From Melampsora larici-populina 98AG31 (lineage: Eukaryota > Basidiomycota > Pucciniomycetes > Pucciniales > Melampsoraceae), in NCBI RefSeq assembly GCF_000204055.1, contig NW_006768783.1, positions 651,985 through 715,984 on the forward strand: DNA of 64,000 nucleotides, in the 5' to 3' direction. Under the pieces are notes generated by a model that did not search any database, was not told where the DNA came from, and saw nothing but the letters and a program-made list of their open reading frames with translations. Within the stretch, counting starts at the first letter, position 1, and each line of letters begins with the position of its first letter. The position numbers were made by a program, and so were the translations under genes. Below, one piece after another: positions 52,264-64,000 of the stretch.

Positions 52264-54375
52264 CTTGAATGATGAGAAAGTGAGATGAAAGAGAGAGAGA
52301 AAAGGATGATGGTAAGAAGGTTCAGGATGATTTGTTACTCTGTAATCTTTTAAAAAGGAACAAGTAAAGTGTGATGAGACTAAAAGTAAAGTGTTTTGAA
52401 TCTGTAACCTTTGAGGTCAAAAGTGGAGAAATTGATCCAAGATGATCAGTTTTGCTATTGATGATTTTGGGACAAGTTTTATGGTGTGGTGATTTGAAGA
52501 TAAGTTTGATGTTGATGTGATGAAGGTTTGACTGCGTAAAGTCTGATTTGAGACGCGCGCGCGTGTGTGTTATGGGTGGTAATGTATGCGATTGAGAAAC
52601 TGGAAGAGAAGAGAAGAGAAGGGAAGAGAAATCGATGAGGTGGCTGAATCAACTGTTTGCTGAGATTTAAGCTGACAGCTTTGGAATGCTGGCGAGAATG
52701 CTTGATAAGGTCGGATAATTCGAATAACTCTTTTGATAAATGTGGTTAAGCTTGAAGAAATCTCTTTTGTTCTTACAAAAACAGAAGGAAAAGAAGAAAT
52801 TGTGAGACGATTGGTATTTAAAGGTTCAAGTTCAGTTATATTCCTCAGACGATACAACTGCGATCAATGGCTCATCTAATCTACCATATAACGTAGAAAA
52901 CCAAAGCATAAGGTTCAACGATGTGCATCATGATATTCATTATGATACGGGAGAAATTAAAGAGGGGAAGCTGAGAAGTTTTTGTTTTGCGACGAATCGA
53001 TTGAATTGAAGAAGAGTTGAATGCTGGGAAAAGAAAGACTTTGAGTTAAAAGTTAAAGCCCTTTCGGAGGATATGAAGATGGCAAAGTGAGAGTTGCACA
53101 AGGTTGCACAGGTCGAGAGTTGACGTAGTCTATTGATTCGATCTTATTCTTATCTTCTGATCTCCTCACTCAAGATCTATAAGATTCGATGACGCATGTA
53201 ACTGGCCAAATTCTCATTAAACTTTTTTTCGGCTTGGTTTCCTCTGTGAATTGGTGTGATGATGAGGTGACATTCACTCAGGATGAATACCTAGGTTCGG
53301 TCATCGATCGATTCTATGTATGTAGTCAGCTGTTGCTGTGTTCTTCACTTGAAGTCTTTGAAGTCTTTGAGATTTATTTTCATCTTTCAAGTCTCGTGAT
53401 CGTTTATGTAAATGATTCTAATCTTTGAAACATTCGCAGGGAAATGACTCACAGCAATTGACATCCATGACCCGAACGTAACAAACAATGGGCTTTAAAT
53501 GACCACATGACTTGAACCCACGTATTTCTTGACTTTAACTTTCAATGCACCAGTTATGCGACGTAATTCAACTTCACTAAAAACTACCATTTTTCAAATA
53601 CAACTTCTTTACCAAAAACCTTCATCAGGTTATAAATGCTCCAACAAATGCAACTTGTGCCGGATTTTTGCCAAAGTCTTGTGTACAAAATGAGAACTGA
53701 TCCCTGAAATCATTCCAAAGCTGTGATGAATGAAATGATGATCAGTTGATTTGAACCCCAAATCTATCTTGAGTTTGTGATTCCATAAGCTTTTGATCAC
53801 GTTCCAATGAAGGAACACTTTGAAAACAATTGTCAAACTTTTCAAATCACTCACTCACTTACAAACCCCTGGAGGACCTCCAAAAGGCTTCTTTCAAGAT
53901 CAAGTTCCATGGTAAGGTGGAATTCAAACATCTCATCCTCTTTTTATCATTCTTGTAGAGAGGCAAGTTAACATTTGATTGCTGGGAGGTGAATACGCAC
54001 AATTACCCCCATCTGGCCTTGCCTTCACAACATCTCCAAGCGCAATCAAAGGTCAAAAAGGAGCCCATCTCTCGAGTTCAGCAGTGTCAAATTTTGATTC
54101 TCATACTTTTGCTCTCGTCTTTGGTTTTCCCAGTGATAGTAGACAAAAGCATATCCATTAAGCAGAGAGCCAGAGCAAAACACAGCAGCAGTCCAATTTC
54201 AAGTCTGATAACAAAACCAATTTTTGTGATTTTTTTTTCTTGGATCGCAGGAGAAGAGACAAAAAGAAATCAAGATACTAAACATAAACAGCCTATTCAC
54301 AAAGGCAACCTTTTCGAATCCCATAAACTATTTCACATCCCCGATCACCTCTCTGCATCCTTCTGGTTTGCTTCT
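52264..54375. other. Intergenic region upstream of transporter B
   Basis: About 2.1 kb. The first 600 bp are the transporter B promoter and 5' UTR, with purine-rich gaagaga runs near 52610 and an alternating gcgcgcgtgtgtgt stretch near 52556. The remainder has no supported gene. Confidence 0.45.
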
Positions 54376-56140
54376 CTATGCATTCGGTCTCATTTTCTTA
54401 CCCGCGGGGCCATCACTTTCACTGTCCTCTTCTTCTTCTTCTTCTTCCTCCTCTTCTTCTTCTTCAGCGTCCTCATCCTCATCTTCTTCTTCAGCAGTTT
54501 GAATTGCAGGTGGTTGCGAGTGAGCGGATGGCGGTTTGATTCTCTCGCCGCCATCTGAATCAGTATCACCCTCGGCCGCATCATCCTCTTCGTCATCATC
54601 TCCAGCCACAACAGCCTATTAAAGTAAATATGAGCTCTAAAGTACAAGTGCACACGTGTGAATGAATGGATGACTCACCTGACCAGTAGGTCGAAAATGT
54701 TGTTGAGGGACAACTGCTTGATGACCGATACCATTGGTAATTCCCATCCGAACTTGTTGAGGAGCATGTTCAGGGCGGTGCTCAAACTTTGGTTGAGCAA
54801 CAGAGACAGGCTGTGGTTGCTGAGGTTGGATTGGGGCGACTTCTTCTACCTTATCAGATTTGCTGGGACGACCTCGCTTCTTTTTGATCGGATTACCGTC
54901 TGCGTCAAGGGTAGGGACCGTTCTTCGACGTTTAGGAGGAGCAGCTGCGACAGATGATCCATTCGAAAGGGCATGAGGCGATGTGGTTTGTGTGGCGGCC
55001 TCAGGGTGTAAACTTTTGTATTCGCGATTTTGGATATTCCAAGATGACATAGCTTGTTTACCGGCTTCGGACCATGGCTGAACAAAGAGAAGTCGAAGTA
55101 GATGGTCAATGGCCGATGATATGGGACTTCTTGATTGTTTTTGAAAGGTGTCACATACCTTTTTAGCCTCTTCATCGAGACTTTTCCATCGATCACCAAT
55201 CTGACGAGCCAATTCTTTGTAATCTGCTGTAGGATTCGCAGCTCGCATCTCTTGACGTACGGCATTTTGGAAGAGGATACTGGATGAGGTGAGTAGATCA
55301 GCAAAGTGAGACGGATCGAATGTGATGCCGAAAAGGAATTGGGGCTCAACTATGCAGACGCAGGACGTTTGGGTGCGTTCGGGTCACGCTCTTTTTTCAC
55401 CTTCTTCTCACGTCCCTTCTTGCCTACTGGTTGTTCAGCGGCTGGTGCATACGTATGTTGAGGGGCATGTATGGCTCCCGCATGTTCTTCTTCACTTGGG
55501 TCCTCGTTTTCGTCATCATCATCATCCGCTTCGTCCTCGGATTCGGGTGCTGTGAAACCACCTGAGTTTTGAAGATGAGGATTGGGATTGTACTGAGTTC
55601 GATTGTGGGGCGCATAGGGGGTGACGGCAGTGAAGCTTGGGCCTGTCGTTCCGTTTTGGGCAACCTGGCGGCCGTGGGGGTCTTTGGGGAAAAGAGCGGA
55701 TTTAAGTGAGACGAATGAGCCAGCATATCGAGCGATTATAAGAGAGAACTGACGATGTGAGGGCAAATGCTGAGAGACCTGCTGTTGTGCAGACTGAGGT
55801 GTGTGACCATAGCGAGCAGCATGAGCAGGAATAGGCAGACCAGAGCCGGTCCCCAAGGTCTCGGCAATGACACGCGGATCAGAGTGTTGGACGAGCCCGA
55901 TCAAATGGCCAAGGGATGAATGAACGGAGGCATAAGCTGCAAGCAGCTGTATCGATCACGATTTACAAAGACATTCAATGTTAGAGAGCACAATTCACAA
56001 CGCAAGTAGGAGGAGAGCAGATATAGGAAGCTATGCGTATGCGTGGGAAGAACAAAGCAAAGAAAAGAACAAAACATGTGGATCCTCACCTGGTCCTTGG
56101 CGTCAAGTAAGGCTTTATGAGCATGAGTGTCTTTCACCAT
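54376..56140 (-). CDS. HMG-box / AT-hook chromatin protein with acidic tail
   Basis: Nuclear DNA-binding architectural protein. Five exons in coding order: 56140-56090, 55946-55351, 55279-55159, 55077-54679, 54615-54376; product 468 aa. An N-terminal helical segment (AYASVHSSLGHLIGLVQHSD) is followed by a Gln/His/Pro-rich stretch and an acidic patch. Residues about 205-280 form an HMG box: KKERDPNAPKRPASAY, RQIGDRWKSLDEEAKK, then PWSEAGKQAMSSW. Near residues 321-329 is an AT-hook core, KKKRGRPSK, beside a basic PPKRRR nuclear signal. The last 60 residues include a run of 13 Glu. The combination of HMG box, AT hook and acidic tail resembles HMGB and Nhp10-type proteins of fungi. The gene is probably complete; intron positions inside the HMG box are fixed by the conserved sequence. 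Confidence 0.9.
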
Positions 56141-59007
56141 GATGATCGTATTTTGGAACCCAACTGATGTGCAAAAGGCGTGAAGCAAAAGAGGTTCGAT
56201 AAGGATTACATCCAATATCGCGATAAAGAGAAGAGAGAAAAGGACAAACGATTTGCAAGACGGAGTTGATGAAACGAACCGAGGAGTAAGAGAGCAAGTA
56301 TGTAGTGTATCAAGCTGATGATAGAGCGATTGCAGGGTAAGGGCAACACGAAGCGAACGCAGAAGAGGAAGTCGAAGCAATTCAGGTGGAGATAAAGGAT
56401 GCTCTGGGTTGATGAGGATGTTAAAGAGAATTTGAGAAGTGCGAGAACACCAATGGGGGTTGGATGAGTTTTTGTAGTTGCGGGGAAAATAGATATGTAG
56501 CTTTGGGTTCTTTTTGAGGTTGAACGTGTAGAAAATTGAAAGACAAGCGTAGTGCTGCTTTTAAAAAATGACAATAGTATGATGAGGAAAATGGTGGGAA
56601 CGAAGAAGAAGGGGTAGGGTAGAGTATTTTTTTTAGAGTATTGAGAGTATTGTTTTAATGAGGAGGGACAGGGTTTTGGTGTGTTTAATAAAAATAATAA
56701 AGCAATGAAAAAAAATTACGAAGCCAGAAGAAGCAACGATTCTAACGACGAAAGGCTGTTTTTGGTTCTTAAGGGATTTTGATTTTGAAGTTTGTACTGT
56801 ACATATTGTAGTCTATTGTAGTCTAATTTATTGGTTGTTGAGGTTGTATAGGGTTGTATAGCTATAGTTCTTGATTTCTATCATTTTTGATTAAAATTAT
56901 GTAAGTAATTTCTACCCACTGGCTTGCCCCTCCTGCTTTTGTTTGACCGCTTGAAGGAACGTTACACAAAAATACAAAAAGCCTCAAATGGACCTGTGAG
57001 TGTGAAGCTCCAGGTGAGCGCTTGCTTTTGGAGACTCAATCGATCGATTTGGGTTCATGGGTCTGTTTCGGTTGCTTTGTTAAGCTATGTTAAGCTGGGG
57101 GCTTTGACCAGATTGAGAATTGAACTACACATAACTAAAATAATCATCACAAAGACAAATAAAAGAATTACTTATGTAGTCTATCACTTACAAATCACAT
57201 GCCTTCAACCCAGTTCAATCCTCATAAATATAAAATGGCTTGTACATACATACTTGGCAGATGGCGCGTGTCTTTGTTCGCTCCTTTTGTACATCCATAC
57301 CACATGGACTTACCAACTTCGTTGAGCTCGTCATTGCGTAAATGTCATTTTGGTGCTACTCTAGTCTGTACGTATGCAGTCTGGAATTCTCATCCATGCT
57401 CTATGTTAACCCCTGTGTTAAACTCTTGACAACCTTTGATGTTTGATGGTCATGAAGTGAGTGTTGCATTTCAAACGATCTCTCTGTTGGTCTTTTGTTC
57501 AACCGGTCTTTTGTTCTAAATTTCTTGAACCCGGATCTTTCCCGCCTCGTCCCACATCTTTAGACGTTCAACTCTAAAGCAAAATCATGGTCTTTTGGAT
57601 CAACTGTTCGGGAAACTGTTCTGAGGCGTCTCCGCTCAATCATGCGACACATATGTCAGTATGTGTAAAATGGAGATGGTAAAATGCCTTCAGTATCATG
57701 CAAGCCTATCATGTACGCATCGTTTCGAGACTTGGTTACAGCTTGACGTGACGTGTGTGAGGTGTAACCCAGACCACAAAGTTAAAAAAACTCCTCATCG
57801 GCTGAAAAGATGAGGAATTACAAGTAAATTTTTAATTCACCAAGAAAAAAAAACAGAATATGAAGGTAGTCGCAGCAATGTCGCATACGCATATGATTTT
57901 CTTCAATTGCTTTCGATTTCACATATCGCACTAACTATCTTTGTGGGTCAAATATAACTACATGCTAGAGTATAACTATTGTTTGTCTTCTATCGTCCGG
58001 ACCATGTACCAAGCCTCCAAGACACCTTCATTTTACAATTAAAGCGCCCCAATTATGAACATGGAATGGGAAATTGAAAAGTAAGATAACATGAAGAAAT
58101 TAATGATTTGCATGATATTTCTGTAGATATTTATCTAACACGTTTCCAAATGTGCAAATCTACCTGTGTCTTCAATACATTGTGTCAAATGCGGGAAAAC
58201 TGCTGGTGATATGATGATACCTTATATGCAAATATCCCTGCTTTATGTTTGATCGAATACCTAATCTACATATGAACCTTTTCTTGCGGAATCCACATTT
58301 AACAAGAACTGACGGCTTCTATCTTAGCTCTACATATATACGTGTTGAATCGCGGTTTTCTGTCGGATCTATCCTCGATATCGCTGTGTTTAGGTTCCAT
58401 ATAATTGGGTTTGCTCCAGCGTATTGATAAAATGACGAAAAAGCTGTCTTTTCCCTTGGCCCGAATCTCGATCGCTATCTCACAATCACAACTGACTCAA
58501 AACATCAAAAGCTCAAGATCAGTTTGTGGCTGATGTTGTAGGCAGTGTACACATCAAAACATCCCGCCAAGGTAGGCCAAGGACATATATCAAACATGAT
58601 TTATGCAAATGGGAATTCCAGCTGCGCTACATAACCTACCTGGAAACCTTTTGCTACACAACTTTGACCGTGATGTAGCGTGGTGGTGCAAAACCTGGGT
58701 ACAGTAGGATGCAGTGCCACATAGCTTGGCAAGCTACACCATCTCAAAGGGAGGATTTATCTTAGCAGCATGCAATTGCACTACATTCAAAATATTCAGC
58801 AGTGCAGTGTAGCATAGCTGTCTGAGTGTTGGTGGTTGTTCCTCTGACATCACTATAATATACATGCCCAAGGCTCAAAACCCATCTTACTATCCTTGTG
58901 CATGAGACATGTGACAAGATTCACTGTGATATTTGATGAGTATTTTGTTTGTACTCAAATCAAAAGATTGGTCACTTTGCAAAGGCTACACTTCAATACC
59001 TCATCAG
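56141..59007. other. Intergenic region of about 2.9 kb
   Basis: The first few hundred bases are the HMG gene's promoter and 5' UTR. The remainder holds no supported gene, repeat or RNA. It ends at the proposed 5' LTR of the Copia element. Confidence 0.45.
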
Positions 59008-59434
59008 TGTTGAAAGACAATCAAGACAGGTACATTACTTAGGTTGGATTTCGGTTGGAGTTTTGGTTATGTAATACAATGACGTCGATGATGTTTATTA
59101 ACTAGTGTTCCTGAATTGATTGTAGTTATCTTTGTGTGCGAATCCTTTGATCCTGCTCTCTTTCCTAATCTGCTGGAAAGAGAACTTCCTATCAGATCAC
59201 AGTCACGAGCTTTAATAGCTCATCATTATTCGTTCTCATCTTTTATATTTCCCTCCCACGAATTAGGTTAGTCAAGGGTCTGCATACCCAAGACTGTGAG
59301 GAGAAGAGTGCACGCTAATTTCGCACTGGTTATTAGGTTAGTCAAGGGTCTGCATACCCAAGACTGTGAGGAGAAGAGTGCACGCTAATTTCGCACTGGT
59401 TATTAGGATTCCCCGATCGTTCAAGCCATTTACA
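59008..59434 (+). repeat. Proposed 5' LTR of Copia element
   Basis: The segment starts TGTTGAAAG and ends TTTACA, i.e. the TG...CA ends of LTRs. It is directly followed by a primer-binding site. Length is 427 bp. The 3' LTR lies beyond the window, so the start is set by the canonical terminus and not by comparison. It contains a 70-bp tandem duplication. Confidence 0.6.
59262..59401 (+). repeat. Perfect 70-bp tandem duplication in LTR
   Basis: Copies 59262-59331 and 59332-59401 appear identical throughout, and the first 6 bases of a third copy follow (59402-59407). The location near the LTR's 3' part suggests duplicated promoter or 5' UTR elements. Identity implies a recent event. Confidence 0.9.
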
Positions 59435-59444
59435 TGGTAGCGAG
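59435..59444 (+). other. Primer-binding site of Copia element
   Basis: tggtagcgag immediately after the LTR end matches the complement of the 3' end of initiator methionine tRNA (...cgctacca), the usual primer of Copia elements, over at least 8 bases. Confidence 0.6.
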
Positions 59445-59480
59445 AGTGTCAATTGATCCGACATATCAATTTTTCGCTTT

Positions 59481-62400
59481 ATGAACGACGAGGAACCTGA
59501 TTTATCGAACCAGTTTTTCGCATCTTCACCCGCACAATCCATTTCTTCAGAACAGGAAGACTTCCAATCTACTTCAGATTTGAATTCGGATTCGATTGGT
59601 GATCAAACTTTCATCGAAGGTCTATTGTCTTTACCAACGATGTCAACATCAATCCCATCTAATCCACCTGCTGGTACAACTATTGTTACGACGACTAATC
59701 CATCCGCTTTTGGAAGTCGGAAGTTTCAAATAGCTTCATCTATGGTTAACACCTTGTCTAAGGTTTCAATCACCGAGAAACTTAATGATACCAATTATCC
59801 AAACTGGTCTTCAGAAATTGTTACTGGCATCAAATCGTTATCACTTGGATCTTTCTTATTGTCTGATAAAGATGAACCATCTACCGATGCCGATCTTTGT
59901 CTATTCAACGAGGTAGTCCGAGAAACCCTTACCACCTGGATGATCGCTAGATTGGACCAGCCGAACCGAAAACGTTTCGAACCTTTCATTACCACTGAGA
60001 CTGAATTAGGTTCAGAACTTGAGTCCACTCCGAGTAAATTGTGGTTCAAGATTCGTGATCATCATGCTCCTCGAACTCCAGCTCATCAAATGTTGCTTCG
60101 AAGACACCTTTTTGGCCTGACTCAAGGAAACTCACTCTTACCCAAACATTTGGATGAATTTCATCGCCGTTACACCTCTTTCATTAACTCAGGTGGAAAG
60201 ATTGGTAGTGTGGAGTTAGGACAACAATTGTTAATGTCCTTAAACTCGGATTGGATCAAAGTTGCTGAAGACATTGCCAACACCAACAAATTTGAATATG
60301 ATTCAGTTGTCACCGCCTTGAATGTTTGAATCACTAATCGGGCCTTACTTCATCCTACAACTGCTGTCGTACCCATCATCGAAGCTAGTGCTGCTAGTCC
60401 AATGAGGAGACGCCAAGGCTTCGTACAAACTCGGTGTTCACCCAAGAAGTGTGTATCTTTAACGCACACTGAAGCAGAATGCATCCGGAACCCCAAAAAT
60501 ATCGACAAGTATAATGCTTGGGTCGAAGCCAAGAAAGCGAAAGGCCAATGGGTTGAACGTCCTTCAGCTTCCGCTGCCGACTTGTCATTTTCTACCTCAA
60601 GCGTCTCCACTCCTTCGTTTCCTTCTTTGTCATCTCTCCAAGAAGCATTAGATCGCTCTGAGTTTTCGGCTAGTGCCAGCGCCGTATACATTGTTGATTC
60701 AGCGGCTGATGTTGAAAGCGAACATTTTGGAATTGTGGACAGCGGCACCACTCATCATATGTTGAGATCCGAGAAATTCTTCGACTCTGATTCCTTGATC
60801 ATGAACATGTCATCTCATCAACGTGTTGGTCTAGCAGGCGGTTCAGCTACGCTTGAAATTAAAGGACGAGGAAATGTCACCATCATAGGACCAACTGGGG
60901 ATGTCACGACTTTATCCGATTGCCTATTTGTACCAGATCTTAAGCAGAATTTAATTGCTGGCGGTAGATTATTACATGATGGTTGGATCACCACTCGCCG
61001 TGAAGATGATACTTTTATAATTCAACGTGATGGAAAAACGGTGCTATCAGGAAGAGTTGACCCGCAATCAATGTTACTTAATCTTGCTGCGGTGCGTACT
61101 TTATCATCCGAAGACACATATCACACTTCAGCAATCACCAATACTTTAACTGAATCATTACATCTTCTTCATCATCAATTAGGTCACCCAAACTTTGCGT
61201 ACCTGAAGCAAATGATTAAGGGGGATGTTGTTCTTGGTCTTCCGTTATCTTTATCTAAAGTTGTATTGCCCGCTATCTTACCTTGCAATTCATGTGATCT
61301 TTCTAAAGCACACCGTCAACCTCATTCACACACTCGTACTCGGTCCATTCACCCCTTGGATAATGTTCACATAGACTTGAGCGGCATTATGCGCACTCCC
61401 GCCATTTGCAGATGTTTATATTTCATTCTCTTCACTGATGATTACACATCCTATCGGCATATCACTGGTTTAAAATCAAAAGAAAAGGAAGAAGTGTATG
61501 GTGCTATACAAACATATATCTCTCTTGTTGAGCGCCAGTGTGATAGAAAAGTGAAATGTTTTACTTTGGACGGAGGTGGTGAATTTTTAAACGACGTTCT
61601 TCTTCCTTATTGTCAGAAAGAAGGAATTTATTTGAGAATAACCGCAGCCTACACACCTGAAGAAAATGGAGTGGCCGAGAGGTCCATGAGAACCATTGTT
61701 TTGAAAGGCAGATCAATGTTGATTAGATCAAACTTACCAGTTCGTTTCTGGTTGGAGTCAGTGAAGAATGCAGTCTTCCTGAACAACAGAACGACCACGA
61801 CTACTATCAGCAAAAATAAGACACCTTTTGAGCTATGGTATGGAAGGAAGCCTGACATTTCTCACGTCAGAGCTTTTGGTTGTTTAACTTATGTCTTGAT
61901 TCAAAAACCTGATAGGGACAACAAATATTCAGCCACATCGGAGCACGGAGTTTTGGTTGGACATACAGAACATAATCGAAACTATAGAATTTTTATGTTA
62001 AATGATTCAAAAGTAACCATTACTCATGATGCATCTTTTAGAGAGGATGTTTATCCATTCACTCGACTACCCGTCTTCGACATTTCACATCTGACGGTGG
62101 AAGATGATGAAGTTCAAACTCTACCACTTATCACTGAACCTGTCCCCGTACCGTCCAACAATGACGACGATCCTCAACATAATGTTGATCAAATTATACA
62201 GATTGAACATCATGAAGAACAACCCATTCCCAATATGCGACCTATCACCCCACCAAATTTACCTCGTCGGTCAGATCGTGAGATTCGTCCGGTCGTCCGA
62301 TACGTACCTCATTCCACTGTTCATTCTAGTGTAGCCTATTGGCAGGACGACTGTTTCATCGATAAAGACGACATTTGTGCATATGCATTTGCTGCACAAT

Positions 62401-64000
62401 CAACCATTCGATTAGTCACTGAACCAGGAAGCTACAAGCAGGCTATGAAAACTCCTGAACGTGATAACTGGTCAGCAGCTTGCGATAAAGAGATTGGCAA
62501 CATGGAACGTAAGAAGGTCTGGGTGCTTGTAGATTGACCAACGGATGCACCGGTGGTTGGCTCAAGATGGCATTTTAAGGTTAAACACCGCCCAGATGGC
62601 TCTATTATTAAACATAAAGCTCGCATTGTTGCTAAAGGCTTTACACAAACTTTCGGTGTTGATTATGAAGAGACTTATGCGCCTACTGGAAAGCCTGCTT
62701 CCTTCTGCATCATTGTGTGTATAGCAGCTGTTAATGGTTGGGCTGTTCATGGGATGGATGCAGTCGCAGCTTTCTTAAATTCACCTCTCAAAGAACGAGT
62801 TTATATGGAACAACCCGAAGGGTATATCAAACCACGTAATATGAAGAAAGTATGCCTCTTGTTACAGGCATTGTATGGATTGAAGCAGTCAGCTCACGAG
62901 TGGAATGATGAATTTAGAACTATCTTAATCAGAATTGGTTTCTTTCAGGCAGAAGGCGATGAATGTGTCTATATCCGTTGACGTTCTTCTACCGACATCA
63001 TTCTGTTTTATTTGCACGTTGACGACATGGCTATTACTGGTACTCATGCTTCTATTCCTCTATTCAAGAAAGAAATAAGTCAATTTTGGGAAATGGAGGA
63101 TCTCGGCGAGGTATTGTGTGTTGTTGGGATAGAAACTCTTAGATTATCAGATCATCATTATGCTATTCACCAGCGTTCTATGACTGAATCCTTGCTTCTT
63201 CGATTTAACCTTGCGGATTGTAAAGCAGCTTCGACTCCAGTTCAAGGTGGCCTTAAACTTTTGAAATCAACACCGGAAGAAGCTACTGAATTTGCTAAAC
63301 GTGAAGAACCTTATCGGTCAGGGGTAGGCAGTCTTATGTATATATCTCAATGTACACGTCCCGATATTGCCTATGCTGTGGGTGTACTGTCTCAACATTT
63401 AGACACTCCTTGTCAACAACATTGGGACGCTTTTCGCCACGTCTTGCGTTACTTGAAAGGTACTTTGAACTTAGGAATTCATTATCATGCTGGAGATCTC
63501 GAGCCATTCAAGATGTTATCAAGCTGGAATGTTCCGACCACCAACGTTGATTCCGACTGGGCAGGTTGTAAAAATTCAAGACGTTCGACTACTGGTTATA
63601 TAACAACATTGTTTGGTGGTGCTATATCGTGGAGATCACGACTTCAGCAAACTGTAGCTTTATCATCTACTGAAGCGGAATATCGTGCGACAACAGAGGC
63701 TGGACAGGAGGTACAATGGTTGAGAAATTTGTTAAAGGATGTAGGATTAGTATGGGAAGGACCAATTAGTATAAATTGCGATAATTTAGGAGCTATAGAT
63801 CTATCTTCAAATGCAGTGAATCATGGAAGAACGAAACATATTGACATTGAACACCATTGGATCAGAGAACAAGTCAATCAAAAACGCATTACATTAACTT
63901 ATTGTAAATCAGCTGACATGACCGCGGATTTATTAACAAAGCCGCTGCATCCTGGCCCTTTTTGGCAACATATGAAGAGTATAGGAGTTAAGCGATGTCT
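59481..64000 (+). pseudogene. Copia (Ty1-type) gag-pol with three TGA breaks, 3' end outside window
   Basis: A single frame from ATG 59481 to the window end encodes Gag and Pol in Copia order. Gag: 59481 to about 60500, with a degenerate zinc knuckle (C-x4-C-x4-H-x4-C: CSPKK...HTEAEC). Protease: FGIVDSGTTHHM. Integrase: HHCC near HQLGHPNFAYL, then D, D, E in HIDLSG, FTLDGGGEF and YTPEENGVAERS. Reverse transcriptase: SRWHFKVKHRPDG, HGMDAVAAFLNSPL and YLHVDD. RNase H: NVDSDWAGC, SSTEAEYRA and TKHIDIEHHWIRE. The frame is broken by TGA at 60327-60329, 62535-62537 and 62979-62981. No frameshift occurs. Each TGA stands where CGA would be one C-to-T change away in a TCG context. This copy is inactive by itself but otherwise well preserved. 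Confidence 0.92.

Noticed and set aside
53989..54558. 189-aa open frame on + strand with poly-Phe stretch
   Set aside because: It is the antisense of the Glu/Asp-rich tail of the HMG-box gene (gaa/gag repeats read as ttc/ctc); composition, not coding, keeps it open.
55680..55755. Additional intron in exon 2 of the HMG-box gene (gttctc...ccaaag)
   Set aside because: Removing it shifts the frame, while reading through leaves the frame open and joins two clearly coding parts.

Overview
The window looks like genomic DNA of a basidiomycete, most probably a rust fungus (Pucciniomycotina). Genes are dense in short GT-AG introns of about 50-140 nt. AROM is a fused five-enzyme protein, and the sugar transporters have 22 exons. 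Long secreted proteins without obvious domains sit among many transposons. A Copia element carries three in-frame TGA codons, all explained by C-to-T change in a TCG context, a bias I recall being reported for this subphylum. Species cannot be decided from the sequence alone. All exon structures below were read by eye from reading frame, splice signals and family motifs.

Layout. 1-1238 (-): 5' part of a RecQ-like helicase, cut by the window edge. 2052-7196 (+): pentafunctional AROM (shikimate pathway). 8515-13134 (-): XPG/Rad2 repair endonuclease, sharing a 225-bp divergent promoter with the COP9 signalosome protease CSN5 (13360-15079, +). 15872-16280 (-): doubtful hypothetical exon. 16583-19081 (+): secreted Cys-containing protein. 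21156-24485 (+): MFS sugar transporter A. 26035-26407 (+): small secreted protein. 26584-27906: TIR-bounded segment holding a tRNA-like relic and a small spliced reading frame.

28.1-34.6 kb (-): a DIRS/Ngaro-like tyrosine-recombinase retroelement (Gag, RT-RNase H, recombinase). It has apparent spliceosomal introns, and its recombinase gene is split by a foldback MITE. 35.2-40.4 kb: largely gene-free. 40502-42079 (+): Gly/His/Met-rich protein. 42989-45403 (+): 722-aa secreted protein. 45.4-48.3 kb: AT-rich, with a 242-bp MITE and a second copy of the foldback MITE. 48778-52263 (-): MFS sugar transporter B, an exon-for-exon paralogue of A in inverted orientation. 54376-56140 (-): HMG-box/AT-hook/acidic-tail chromatin protein. 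59008-64000 (+): Copia LTR retrotransposon with decayed gag-pol, running off the window.

How parts relate. Housekeeping genes (AROM, XPG, CSN5, HMG protein) form compact, intact islands. Between them lies an accessory zone of about 40 kb with candidate secreted proteins, the transporter pair and mobile elements. The two transporters face each other across the DIRS element and MITEs. This fits an old inverted duplication later expanded by insertions.
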